Below are positions 9,120 to 17,378 of a stretch of DNA of 40,952 nucleotides, in pieces. Position 1 is the stretch's first letter. Each line of letters opens with the position of its first letter. The position numbers and the translations under genes were made by a program. The DNA comes from Chryseobacterium sp. GTDB lineage: Bacteria; Bacteroidota; Bacteroidia; Flavobacteriales; Weeksellaceae. The stretch is taken from positions 1-40,952 of the forward strand of contig JAITMC010000016.1 in NCBI GenBank assembly GCA_031277615.1, written 5' to 3'. The notes beneath the pieces are model-generated. The model did not search any database. It saw only the letters and a list, made by a program, of their open reading frames with translations, and was not told the DNA's origin.

Positions 9120-9135
9120 TGTTTCACGTGAAATA
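9120..9135. other. parS: parS-like centromere site (ParB binding)
   Basis: TGTTTCACGTGAAATA matches the widely conserved 16-bp parS consensus TGTTTCACGTGAAACA at 15 of 16 positions, including the whole CACGTG core. The site is intergenic, between the M16 protease terminator and a GC-rich repeat. parS sites bind ParB for chromosome segregation and usually lie near the replication origin. The consensus is established knowledge; function here is inferred from the match alone. Confidence 0.72.
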
Positions 9136-9488
9136 GCAATTTTAAAACAGTTTTTTAACCGATTGTTTTGTAAAATTACAATGAGGCCATAACCGGAATA
9201 ATTCACATCCGGAAATGGATGAAAATAGTCTTAAATGGTGTATTATATTCAATAGAGGCGGGCTTCAGCCCGCCTTATCATTAATCAATGCTTCCATTGG
9301 CTTTAGCCGAACCTGTTCTTTTAAATATCACACCAAATTTCAACAGGATAATTTAGAATACCAGCCTACATCTCAGTTTAAAAACACCCTGCTGATAAAA
9401 AAACATCTTTGATGTTTTCCTTAATTTTCCTTAAAACTTAATATATCTTAATGGTTTAAAAAGTATTCCGACACACGGATTTAGTAAC
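9136..9488. other. Intergenic stretch without a convincing gene
   Basis: Between the parS-like site and the minus-strand terminator there is about 350 bases of AT-rich sequence. A 65-codon open frame at 9215-9412 runs straight through the palindromic repeat, has no recognisable domain or good start context, and is judged non-coding. The only structured content seen is the repeat at 9256-9311. Confidence 0.6.
9256..9311. repeat. Palindromic intergenic repeat element (REP-like)
   Basis: A GC-rich inverted repeat, GGCGGGC-TTCA-GCCCGCC at 9257-9274, is followed about 22 bases later by TTGGCTTTAGCCGAA (9297-9311), itself a GGC/GCC hairpin. This paired arrangement resembles short repeats I recall scattered between genes in Chryseobacterium genomes. 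Only one copy is in this window, so the dispersed nature cannot be shown here. Confidence 0.55.
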
Positions 9489-9518
9489 AAAAAAAACCGC
9501 ACATTTATGTACGGTTTT
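9489..9518 (-). terminator. Terminator of the flexirubin core operon
   Basis: AAAACCG-C-ACA (9493-9503) and TGT-A-CGGTTTT (9508-9518) form a stem with one mismatch and a TTTA loop. Read on the minus strand, it follows the stop at 9538 and ends in a run of eight T, as expected for an intrinsic terminator. Confidence 0.82.
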
Positions 9519-9537
9519 GTATCAGTTGAATAGAATT

Positions 9538-9981
9538 TTAAGATTTCACTTCCTGAATAAAAAGGTTGATCTCTGCTCTGATCAGGATTTCATCATCAAG
9601 AAAAGTTTCACAGAAAATATTACAGATATTCTCATATTGTGAGATCAGTGAAGCTTTGGAAACAATTCTGTCTCCGACTTTTGGGAGTCCGAAGATTTCA
9701 ATCTTCTTGATATTGGTGATAAAGCCTATCACTTTGGTATCTGCTTCAGGATTTTCAAAAAAGCTCTGCCCCATAATGGATGAGCAGGTTTGTGCCAGGT
9801 TTTCAATCAGCCCGGATTCTGCGAACTCATGGTTCCGGACAAAAACATTATCTTCTTTTATTTCAAAGGAAGTTACAACCTTTTCTTCGGTCAATTCCAG
9901 GATATAATCTGCCATCAGCATCGGTTCGCGGTGTGGCAGAAAGTTGTGTATATTGATGAGGTGGTCTTCCTTAATTTCCAT
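9538..9981 (-). CDS. FabZ/ApeI-like hot-dog dehydratase
   Basis: This 147-residue hot-dog protein resembles 3-hydroxyacyl-ACP dehydratases. H17 in FLPHREPMLMAD occupies the place of the FabZ catalytic His (LPHRYPF), and the Glu of ESGLIENLAQ is in the position of the acidic partner. It would remove water from 3-hydroxyacyl-ACP to create polyene double bonds. It is the last gene of the flexirubin core operon, 6 bases after a related hot-dog gene. Aryl polyene systems are known to use paired dehydratases, so a heterodimer with its neighbour is plausible. The substrate assignment comes from context. Confidence 0.82.
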   Translation of the reverse strand: MEIKEDHLINIHNFLPHREPMLMADYILELTEEKVVTSFEIKEDNVFVRNHEFAESGLIENLAQTCSSIMGQSFFENPEADTKVIGFITNIKKIEIFGLPKVGDRIVSKASLISQYENICNIFCETFLDDEILIRAEINLFIQEVKS

Positions 9982-9987
9982 GATCAG

Positions 9988-10419
9988 TTATTTTACTGCT
10001 GTTTTCATTTGAGATCTTGCAATGACCTCTTCATTCAGTCTGGTAACGATGTCTACCAAAGTTACTCCCATTACTTCATTCAGGATGGTTACTTCTGAGG
10101 TAAGTCGGTCTCCCGTTTTGGGAAGAGCATCTGTTTCAAAAGATTTAATGGCTCCGATATATCCGGTGGGCGCTTCTTTGCCTGATAAATAGTATTTGTA
10201 GCCGGTATGTAAAGCAACGCTTTGTGCCTGATGCTCAATGAGCCCTGAAGCCTGAAAAACTCCGTTCTGAACAAAAATATTATCTTCTTGGATTTCAAAT
10301 CCGGAAATCAGATGATTTTCAGAAAATTCCGTCAGCTCATGGACCATCACAAAAGGATAGCGCTGGGGAATCAGGCTTTCTACAAAATTTTTGTCTTGGG
10401 TAGGAAGTCTGTTTTCCAT
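9988..10419 (-). CDS. Hot-dog dehydratase paralogue lacking the FabZ histidine
   Basis: Using the ATG at 10419, which overlaps the DarB stop as TAATG, gives 143 residues. The longer frame to 10443 would run 25 bases into darB and add eight residues. The protein is a FabZ-like hot-dog: LIPQRYPFVMV aligns with the FabZ LPHRYPF motif but has Gln19 in place of the catalytic His. The acidic position is kept in ASGLIEHQAQS. It is clearly related in layout to the gene that follows (EDNIFVQN / EDNVFVRN). It may be a non-catalytic partner in a dehydratase heterodimer, or it may use another residue. Part of the five-gene flexirubin operon. Confidence 0.8.
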   Translation of the reverse strand: MENRLPTQDKNFVESLIPQRYPFVMVHELTEFSENHLISGFEIQEDNIFVQNGVFQASGLIEHQAQSVALHTGYKYYLSGKEAPTGYIGAIKSFETDALPKTGDRLTSEVTILNEVMGVTLVDIVTRLNEEVIARSQMKTAVK

Positions 10420-11558
10420 TAGCAAACCGTTAATAAAGCACACGAGTAGGCAAATCTTCCGCTTTCAGGAACACAAAGAAGTACTTTTTCCCCTTTTTTC
10501 AGGGTTCCGGAATTCATCAGCTCTTCCAGTGCGATGAAGATAGATCCTGCTCCGATATTTCCGACTTCAGAAAGATTGTAGAACCATTTTTCCGCCGGGA
10601 AATCCATTCCTTTTTTAGCAAATTCATCTTTCAGCCCTTCTTTAAAGTAACCGGATGAAATGTGAGCCAGAACGTGATCGATCTTTTCAGGATCAAGGTT
10701 ATGTTTGTCGAAAGAAGCTCTCAGACTTTCAGCTCCTTTTACCAGAATGTACTTATCAAGAATTTTGGTATCCTGCTTGATGGCAAAAATAGACTGCTTC
10801 AGCCACTCGTCAGACGGGTAATCTGCCCATGATTTTAAGCTTCCGTCTTCCTGCTTGTCACATCCGGCATACATACAGGCTTCGATTTCGTGTGCATAAG
10901 AGTAGAAATCGATAAATTCTACTTTTAGAGAAATCTGGTTTTCTCTGGGTTTATTTTCCAGTAAGAAAGATCCGGCCCCATCAGAAAGCATCCATCTCAG
11001 GAACTCTCTTTTGAAGGCGATGATCGGTCTTTCTTCAAGCAGTTTTAAGTTTTCCGCTTCATGGTTGAATTTATCTGCCGTCATCCAGGCAGACATTCTT
11101 TCGGAACCAGCGCATACCGCATTGTCGTGTACGCCTGCCTTTACCGCAAGGAATCCGTAGTTAAGGGCATTCATTCCGGAGTTGCAAAGGCCTGTTGCCG
11201 TATTAATTTCAATAGATTTTCCGATGTTCAGTTCACCGTGAACCATAGAAGCATGTGAAGGCTGGATCTGGTCAGGAGAGGTAGTCCCCACCGATAAAAG
11301 CTTCATATCTTCTTTCTTAAAATTCTCATCAAACAGTCCTTCAATCGCTTTTGCTGTAAGCTGTGCATTAGTATGGGTAGGGTTTCCTTCTGTATCTAAA
11401 GCATAGTATCTGGTGGTAATCTTATTATTTCTTAAAATCAGTGATCTCGCTTTAGAGGGAGCATCATTGATTAACCCCAGATAGGTTTCCATTTCATCAT
11501 TAGATACCGGATTATTCGGTAAATAGGTTGATGCTTTTGTTATAAATACGTCGTACAT
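10419..11558 (-). CDS. darB: DarB-like ketosynthase (KAS III type), dialkylresorcinol formation
   Basis: This 379-residue protein has a KAS III fold with Cys-His-Asn active site residues: C125 in ATGLCNSGMN, H299 in VLAHISSGYF and N334 in EVGNIGAGS. DarB enzymes join two beta-keto acyl chains and cyclise them to a cyclohexanedione, which DarA converts to the dialkylresorcinol. It starts one base after the darA stop and shares a TAATG junction with the next gene, so translation is probably coupled. The residue pattern and the directly adjacent DarA make this assignment firm at family level; the acyl substrates are inferred to be the flexirubin polyene and an alkyl chain. Confidence 0.92.
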   Translation of the reverse strand: MYDVFITKASTYLPNNPVSNDEMETYLGLINDAPSKARSLILRNNKITTRYYALDTEGNPTHTNAQLTAKAIEGLFDENFKKEDMKLLSVGTTSPDQIQPSHASMVHGELNIGKSIEINTATGLCNSGMNALNYGFLAVKAGVHDNAVCAGSERMSAWMTADKFNHEAENLKLLEERPIIAFKREFLRWMLSDGAGSFLLENKPRENQISLKVEFIDFYSYAHEIEACMYAGCDKQEDGSLKSWADYPSDEWLKQSIFAIKQDTKILDKYILVKGAESLRASFDKHNLDPEKIDHVLAHISSGYFKEGLKDEFAKKGMDFPAEKWFYNLSEVGNIGAGSIFIALEELMNSGTLKKGEKVLLCVPESGRFAYSCALLTVC

Positions 11559-11559
11559 T

Positions 11560-12474
11560 CTATTTTAAATTAATTCCTTGTAAATATCTTTTTTGTTTTT
11601 GTCTTTTAAACCAGAAAACAGGGGTTGTCAGTAAGTGTAAAACCAGAACGACCGGAGAAATAATCCATATCGCTGCCATCAAATATACCTTAAAGAATTT
11701 TATCAGCAATGGGCGTTTCTCTTTTTTCTTGATAATCAGATTAGACCAAACGGTGAAAATTTTATTTCCCACTTTTTCCACTCTTACCAGGAAAGGGCGG
11801 ATTTCTATGGCGCCATTCTTTACCAGGTCAGGCTGAAGATCGGGTAAACTGTTCTGGCTGAAATGTTTTTCTATGATCTCACCATATTGTACAGAGCCTG
11901 AAATTTCTTCATCCGAAATCCCTGCGGCAGGAAGCATTCCCGATTTTTCTTTCTGTCCGGTAGTCAGCCAGCGGAGAATCGTCAGTACACTTGTATAATT
12001 GTCATGTCGGTCTACCAAAGCAATATTTCCGACCAGTCTGGCTCCTAAATCCCTTAAATATACTTTTAGTTTCTCCTGAGAGAGCATCCACATATTACGG
12101 GTTCCGGAAATGGTAACCACATCGGTATCTTTCAGAATTCCCTCGGCATATCCGCTTTTCAGGAAAGAGATAATCGGGATAGAAGGGGTGAGGTACCATA
12201 CCTGATAACCAAACAGGATGAGATCATATTTCTTATTCAGGATCTCATCAGAAGGAGGGTAAATCTCTCTCGGAATCTGAAGGTAAGACTCCGGAAAAGT
12301 ATTGAAAAAAACATCTTCCGGCCATGGAAAAGGAAAGTCTTCTTTCAGGCGGATATTGTAGTAGGTAACGTTGTACACGTCCTTTCTGGCTTCAAAAGGC
12401 TGAGCCATATTTTTCACAATCTCTTCCAGCTGCCCGGTCTGTGAATAATAAATAACGAGTATATTTTTTTTCAT
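11560..12474 (-). CDS. darA: DarA-like dialkylresorcinol-forming enzyme
   Basis: This 304-residue protein matches the family usually named dialkylresorcinol condensing enzyme DarA. The N-terminus IYYSQTGQLEEI (about 8-19) looks like the phosphate-binding loop of a flavodoxin, which would fit a flavin-dependent aromatisation of the cyclohexanedione made by DarB. The C-terminal part has a hydrophobic segment (about 265-290, ISPVVLVLHLLTTPVFWF) followed by a basic tail, so it may be membrane-attached. It lies between the exporter gene (43-base gap) and darB (one-base gap). The gene identity is strong; the aromatase chemistry is from knowledge of DarA systems and the cofactor is inferred from the motif. 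Confidence 0.9.
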   Translation of the reverse strand: MKKNILVIYYSQTGQLEEIVKNMAQPFEARKDVYNVTYYNIRLKEDFPFPWPEDVFFNTFPESYLQIPREIYPPSDEILNKKYDLILFGYQVWYLTPSIPIISFLKSGYAEGILKDTDVVTISGTRNMWMLSQEKLKVYLRDLGARLVGNIALVDRHDNYTSVLTILRWLTTGQKEKSGMLPAAGISDEEISGSVQYGEIIEKHFSQNSLPDLQPDLVKNGAIEIRPFLVRVEKVGNKIFTVWSNLIIKKKEKRPLLIKFFKVYLMAAIWIISPVVLVLHLLTTPVFWFKRQKQKRYLQGINLK

Positions 12475-12517
12475 TACTATTCTTTAGCGGTTACAAAAAT
12501 ATGCTTTTCATATTTAT

Positions 12518-15500
12518 TTAGTGTTTTTTGAATATTTTTATTGTTTCTGAGTTGAATTCCTGATAATAATCTGAATTATCAATCATTGAATGTTCCGTAT
12601 TCAGGAAGATGATCGTGCCCGGAAGCTCATGAAGAGTGCTGATCTCAAAATCCGGATCAGAAACCAGAAGCACCTCTACATTTTTGTTGATTTCAGAAAT
12701 AGTACTGATATAATGAAGTTTTCTTCTTTTCACGATATAATTATGGGCGGCGACAGCTCTTTTTTCAGCATCCTGAATAAACGAAAAAATTCTCCTTTCT
12801 GCCTGATAAAGGGTAAAAAGTACATCTTTCTGCCCGAAATCATCAGCCATATGCAGGATATTGGCATCCTTGGGAATATGTCTGTTCAGTTCAAAATAAA
12901 CAGATTTATGGGCCTTAAAATCTTCTTTTACCGCTTTTACCACTTCATTTTCCTTATATAAATAGCTTAAGAACAGTTTTTTCTTAAAGTAATTTTCATC
13001 TTCTATCTCACTTCTGAGTTCTGCAAATTTCTGTCTGAAATAGGCATTGATCTTCTTGGTTCTTTCAGAATAATTCTTTCCGAAACTCATATCATCTTTG
13101 CTGATCCTTTCTCCTACTTTTACGGTAATACTTCCGTCATAGATAATAAAATCTCCTTTCGGCAGCACTTCAGAATTTCCGTGGATGTACAGCGTGAGAA
13201 TATCCAGTCCGAACTCTTCCGCAAGATAAAAAGCACCTTTGTGGAACCTTTTTACATCATTGGTATAAGAACGTTCGGCTTCCGGAAATACCACAAGAGA
13301 ATATCCCTGGTCAATCTTTTCTTTCAGTTTCTCCTTTCCGTTTTCTATTCCCTGCGAAACGGGATAAAAACCCAGTGCTTTTACCAGTCTTCCGAAAACA
13401 GGAGAATCATATACCCAGTCATTCACCAGATAAATGATTTTATGCGTAGCCATAGCAATAGCAAGTGTATCCAGGAAAGAGGTGTGGTTGGCAATGATGA
13501 CGGCGGGTTTGCTGAAATCTTCAGCCGGATTTCTGATTACCCTCTTTTTTACCAGGGGAGTGGTATGCAATACAGACGTTAAAAATTTAGCGAGGATCAG
13601 TTTGATAAGATCCAGGGCTCTTCCTTTGGTTCTTCTGATAAAGACACTTCCGATCAGTGAAAATACAAATCCTCCCAGCCCATAGTATAAAAATGAACAG
13701 ACAGAACGCAGAAAAAGTCTGAAAGTGATGGGCGAAAGTCCTTTTTTTGCCCGGTTGGTAATCAGAAGTCTGAACCAGAACGGATATAAGGTTGACGTAA
13801 TGATAATTACTGAAAACATTCCGATAAGCGCAACCAAGGCCAGGGAATGAAGGGCAGGATGTTTGGCAAAAATCAGGGAGCCGATCGAGAGGATCGTTGT
13901 GAATACAGCCAGAATAATGGAGGTCCTGTAGGTAGGAAGTTCATTTTTTCCTGTAGTATGTTCCTTCTGCATTGCTTTTGTAAGGAAAATACTGAAGTCA
14001 TCTCCCACTCCAAAAACCAAGGTGCACACAACGGTACTGAAAATATTAAGCTCCAGGCCCAGGAAATATAAGATTCCTGCGGTAACCACTCCGGTCAGAA
14101 CGATAGGGAACATGGTAAGTACCGTGAGTTCAAAGTTTCTGAAGAAAACAATAATCGTCAGGATAATGGCCAGCAGCGAATAATTGATCAGGGTGCTGAA
14201 ATCCCTTTTCAGTAATCCTAAAAAGTTCTCATTCATCTGTTGGCGGTCGATGGCCAGGGCATCATGTTCTTTTTCAATATCTTTTATGAAGGCATCTCTT
14301 TTCTTTTCATCTACCTTTACGACATTAGATACGGTGTAAAATCCATTTTCACTGCTCATGAACTCTGAGATCTGCAAAGCCTTTACTTTTTCATAATCTT
14401 TAAGAGTTAGTGCTGTATAATCTTTATTCAGAATATCGGTGAACCCCGTAAATGCGCTGCTGTTAAAGCCCAGTTTATTCCCATTGCTGACCAGCTCCGA
14501 AATGGTTCTGCTCTTTTTATCGCTGTCCCAGAACTTTTCCCAGTCTGCAATTCTTTTCAGTTGGTCTTTCTCGGAAAGAACCACACTTCCCAACGAATTA
14601 TAACTCAATATTTTCCCTTCCTGTTTTTCTTTTTCAAGAAAACGGGCGAGCTGTGAGTTTCTTGCCAGCGCTTCCTCTTCAGAATTTCCGTAAGATATTG
14701 TATAAATCGATTTTGAAGTAATGTCGGACAGTTTCTGAAGCTTGGCTTCACTTATTTTTAAGTCTTTGGGAATATAGTTGAGGTCACCGATATCTTCATT
14801 GAATCCAACATGTCTGAATCCGAAAAGACAGGCCATAATGATCACAGAACAGCCGATGATCAGGGGTTTATTCTTTTCATAAGGATAAGACCCTATTGTA
14901 TCAATAAAATTGGTATTGGGTTTACCTTCTTTTACCTTTGGCTGGTACAGTTGGGGAACAATGATCAGGGCGGTTATGGAAGATAAAATAACGGTGATGG
15001 CGGCAAAAAGTCCCAGATCTTTCAGGGCTTCGGAACGTACAAAGACCAGGCAAAGGAAAGAAACAGCGGTGGTGGCGCTGCTTAATATAATAGGCTGGGT
15101 AATTTCTTTGTAAAGCTCTTCAATATTATTGTTGTGCTTATAATGGGTCAGAATATGCAGGGCATAATCAATGGTAATCCCGATCAGGATGGCTCCCACG
15201 CTTAATGAGATCGCTGAGATCTTATCTTTGATAAAATAGAGTACCAGCAATGCCAGCAGTACCGAAAATACGGTCGGAAGGAACACAATTACCGGTGTGA
15301 AAAAATTCTTGAAATAATAAATCAGCAGGATCAGCAGAACAGTCATAGAGATTATAACAGTATTCTGGATGTCCTTTTTGATCTGTTGGGCATTGGCTAC
15401 GGCAATTACCGGAGAACCGAAATAGCTGAGCTCTGTTTTTCCTTTAAACTCTTTGTTGATTTGCTCTTTGATGGTATTAAGCTGGTCAATAAAGGCTTCA

Positions 15501-16171
15501 TTGTTTTTGGTATCGTTGCTTTTATTCTTAGGGTCTATAAAAAGCAGGAGGCTTTTCCCGTCTTTGGTAACGATATAATTATCTTCAAGCTTAAAATCCT
15601 GGCTGATGTTTAAAGCATTTAATTTCTTAATTCCCAGATAGGTAATTCCCAAAGGGTCCTTTTTGATAAAATCTTTAGTCACCAGACTGGTGGGAGAGGA
15701 TAGTGAAATATAATTGTTTTCAACCTGTTGGGCTATGCTGTCTTTCCGGAGTTTATGTTCAATTTCCTGATAATCATTTTCATTCAGGAAAAGCGGCAGA
15801 TTCTGATTGACAAAATCAAAGGTCTCCGAGATTTCACTGTCGTTCACCTTGCCCTGTATGGTACCGATGTATTTTTTCAGAGGCTCTATCCTGCTCATGA
15901 ATGCATCTGCGGTCTCGGATAGGTGGTAGCCTTCTTCACTGGATTTGTTTTCGATGATCACGATGACCTTGTCCGAAAAATTAAGCTGCTTAAGAACCTT
16001 AGCCGTGAGATCAGATTTTTCGTTTTTAGGGATAATCTGGTTAATATCCTCCTCAAAATTAATTTTTGAAGCAAAAAAACCACATATCACAGCGATTCCC
16101 AATGCAATTGTCACGGAAATTAGTTTGTTCTTTGAGATCAGATAATATAAAAATATAAAGAAATGATGCAT
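12518..16171 (-). CDS. MMPL-family exporter fused to a PlsC-like acyltransferase
   Basis: The ATG at 16171 gives 1217 residues. The frame extends upstream to 16255, but a promoter -7 element lies at 16193-16200, inside that extension, so the longer start is unlikely. Residues 1 to about 830 form an RND/MMPL exporter with two large periplasmic loops and paired helix bundles, including GITIDYALH (D near 335) and FGVGDDFSIF (about 720-729). Residues about 870-1070 are a lysophospholipid-type acyltransferase with NHTSFLD (H896, D901). A second motif, FPEAERS, replaces the usual FPEGTRS. Residues about 1080-1217 (ILHMADDFGQKDVLFTLYQ) resemble a degenerate methyltransferase-like fold. It leads the flexirubin operon and may acylate and move pigment to the outer membrane. 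Confidence 0.88.
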   Translation of the reverse strand: MHHFFIFLYYLISKNKLISVTIALGIAVICGFFASKINFEEDINQIIPKNEKSDLTAKVLKQLNFSDKVIVIIENKSSEEGYHLSETADAFMSRIEPLKKYIGTIQGKVNDSEISETFDFVNQNLPLFLNENDYQEIEHKLRKDSIAQQVENNYISLSSPTSLVTKDFIKKDPLGITYLGIKKLNALNISQDFKLEDNYIVTKDGKSLLLFIDPKNKSNDTKNNEAFIDQLNTIKEQINKEFKGKTELSYFGSPVIAVANAQQIKKDIQNTVIISMTVLLILLIYYFKNFFTPVIVFLPTVFSVLLALLVLYFIKDKISAISLSVGAILIGITIDYALHILTHYKHNNNIEELYKEITQPIILSSATTAVSFLCLVFVRSEALKDLGLFAAITVILSSITALIIVPQLYQPKVKEGKPNTNFIDTIGSYPYEKNKPLIIGCSVIIMACLFGFRHVGFNEDIGDLNYIPKDLKISEAKLQKLSDITSKSIYTISYGNSEEEALARNSQLARFLEKEKQEGKILSYNSLGSVVLSEKDQLKRIADWEKFWDSDKKSRTISELVSNGNKLGFNSSAFTGFTDILNKDYTALTLKDYEKVKALQISEFMSSENGFYTVSNVVKVDEKKRDAFIKDIEKEHDALAIDRQQMNENFLGLLKRDFSTLINYSLLAIILTIIVFFRNFELTVLTMFPIVLTGVVTAGILYFLGLELNIFSTVVCTLVFGVGDDFSIFLTKAMQKEHTTGKNELPTYRTSIILAVFTTILSIGSLIFAKHPALHSLALVALIGMFSVIIITSTLYPFWFRLLITNRAKKGLSPITFRLFLRSVCSFLYYGLGGFVFSLIGSVFIRRTKGRALDLIKLILAKFLTSVLHTTPLVKKRVIRNPAEDFSKPAVIIANHTSFLDTLAIAMATHKIIYLVNDWVYDSPVFGRLVKALGFYPVSQGIENGKEKLKEKIDQGYSLVVFPEAERSYTNDVKRFHKGAFYLAEEFGLDILTLYIHGNSEVLPKGDFIIYDGSITVKVGERISKDDMSFGKNYSERTKKINAYFRQKFAELRSEIEDENYFKKKLFLSYLYKENEVVKAVKEDFKAHKSVYFELNRHIPKDANILHMADDFGQKDVLFTLYQAERRIFSFIQDAEKRAVAAHNYIVKRRKLHYISTISEINKNVEVLLVSDPDFEISTLHELPGTIIFLNTEHSMIDNSDYYQEFNSETIKIFKKH

Positions 16172-16192
16172 TACATTATAAAATCGAGTCTG

Positions 16193-16223
16193 CAAATTTA
16201 AATTTTTCAGTATTAGTTCAAAA
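16193..16223 (-). promoter_or_regulatory. Flexirubin core operon promoter
   Basis: On the minus strand TAAATTTG (16200-16193) matches the Bacteroidetes -7 element TAnnTTTG and is followed by C. TTTTG (16223-16219) lies 18 bases upstream as the -33 element. It is about 20 bases before the chosen ATG at 16171. Confidence 0.72.
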
Positions 16224-16287
16224 CATTTGGGGGATAAGTTTTGTCTGAAAATCAATAAAATATTCTAGGAAGAACAAAAAAAAATTC

Positions 16288-16295
16288 TACTTTTG
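16288..16295 (+). promoter_or_regulatory. Promoter -7 element for the membrane protein pair
   Basis: TACTTTTG is a perfect TAnnTTTG element followed by C, 72 bases before the ATG at 16368. No clear -33 TTTG is visible at the usual distance. It is divergent to the flexirubin promoter about 90 bases away. Confidence 0.6.
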
Positions 16296-16367
16296 CAAAA
16301 GTTCCCTTGTAATGAAATGTATTTTAAACCTCAATTATTATTAAAAAAATAAGAATCTGTTTTAGAT

Positions 16368-17378
16368 ATGTTGAAAAAGAATGATGAAAAAATAAACGGA
16401 TTTCTATTGGTAATAGTTCTCCCTCTTCTTCTGTTTGCCATGTCTTATTATGGGTTTGAATCATCCTATACAAGACTGAAGACCTCAGAAAAAACGCCTT
16501 CCTACCTGTTTACTTCGGTGTATGCCTATCGGGTGATCCCGAATTATCTCAGTGTACAGATGACAGAACTGATGTACTATCTGATCAATGGCCCCCTTTC
16601 TTTTTTTAAAGCTTTTCTTACTAAAAACGGGACCCCTTTTTATCACGGCCTGTTTGTAATGAACAGTGTTTTCTTTTTATTATGCTCCGTACTGTTGGAT
16701 GCTTTATATAAATTAAGCCCTGTAGCTATTCTTCAGACGCTCAATGCAAGAAGAATCATTCATTTATTATCCGTTTTTTTTATTGTGATTACCCAGTATG
16801 CTCCCACCAACTGTGATACCATTGCTTTATGCTGCTATCTGTCGGGAGCATTGCTTACTTTAAAATATTTTCATACCGGAAAGATTTTGTATTTTTATCC
16901 CTTAACCTTACTTATTGTTTTGTCAACATTTGTCAGAGAGACGGCCTGCCTGAATATTGCATTTTTTGCAGCAGTATTTGTTAATATAAAAGACCTTAAA
17001 TCCGGAAAATATCATATAGTCTGGAAAATTATTCCTTTGGTTATTGCCTTTATTGTTCCGTACCTGAGTCTCAGGGCTTTCGTAGAAAAGGAAACGGCCA
17101 TTTTTGTGGAAGGCTTATATATCGGCAGAAACTTTTCGAGCCCTTTCAATTTGTCGGGACTGCTTTTTGCCGTTATCGTACTTTATTTCATTCATACCCT
17201 GTGTGTAGGAAAGGAAAACAGAGCTGTTTTTGAAAAATATCTTTTCTTTTCAGCGCCCTATCTTCTGATGATTAGTCTGGTAGGATTGTATTGGGAGGTC
17301 AGGCTTTTCCTTCCTCTGATTCTTACCGGAATCATTGTGGCCTATCACCGGTTTAATAATTCTTCAGAACCAGCATGA
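16368..17378 (+). CDS. Polytopic membrane protein, possible glycosyltransferase-like
   Basis: This 336-residue protein has about nine or ten hydrophobic helices from residue 10 to the C-terminus. A short polar N-terminus precedes FLLVIVLPLLLFAM, and a loop carries SSYTRLKTSEKTPSY. An STFVRETACL segment near residue 185 is the kind of charged loop found in membrane-bound GT-C sugar transferases and polymerases, but there is no decisive motif. Its stop overlaps the start of the EpsG-like gene by 4 bases (ATGA), so the two are translated together and may act in one surface polysaccharide step. I do not recognise a defined family. Confidence 0.75.
   Translation: MLKKNDEKINGFLLVIVLPLLLFAMSYYGFESSYTRLKTSEKTPSYLFTSVYAYRVIPNYLSVQMTELMYYLINGPLSFFKAFLTKNGTPFYHGLFVMNSVFFLLCSVLLDALYKLSPVAILQTLNARRIIHLLSVFFIVITQYAPTNCDTIALCCYLSGALLTLKYFHTGKILYFYPLTLLIVLSTFVRETACLNIAFFAAVFVNIKDLKSGKYHIVWKIIPLVIAFIVPYLSLRAFVEKETAIFVEGLYIGRNFSSPFNLSGLLFAVIVLYFIHTLCVGKENRAVFEKYLFFSAPYLLMISLVGLYWEVRLFLPLILTGIIVAYHRFNNSSEPA

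Noticed and set aside
9215-9412. A 65-codon plus-strand open frame in the gap after the M16 protease
   Set aside because: It runs through the palindromic repeat, has no domain, poor composition for a protein and no clear ribosome binding or promoter site.
16172-16255. An N-terminal extension of the MMPL-acyltransferase gene to 16255
   Set aside because: The extension spans a good -33/-7 promoter on the same strand, and the sequence from 16171 starts as a normal membrane protein.
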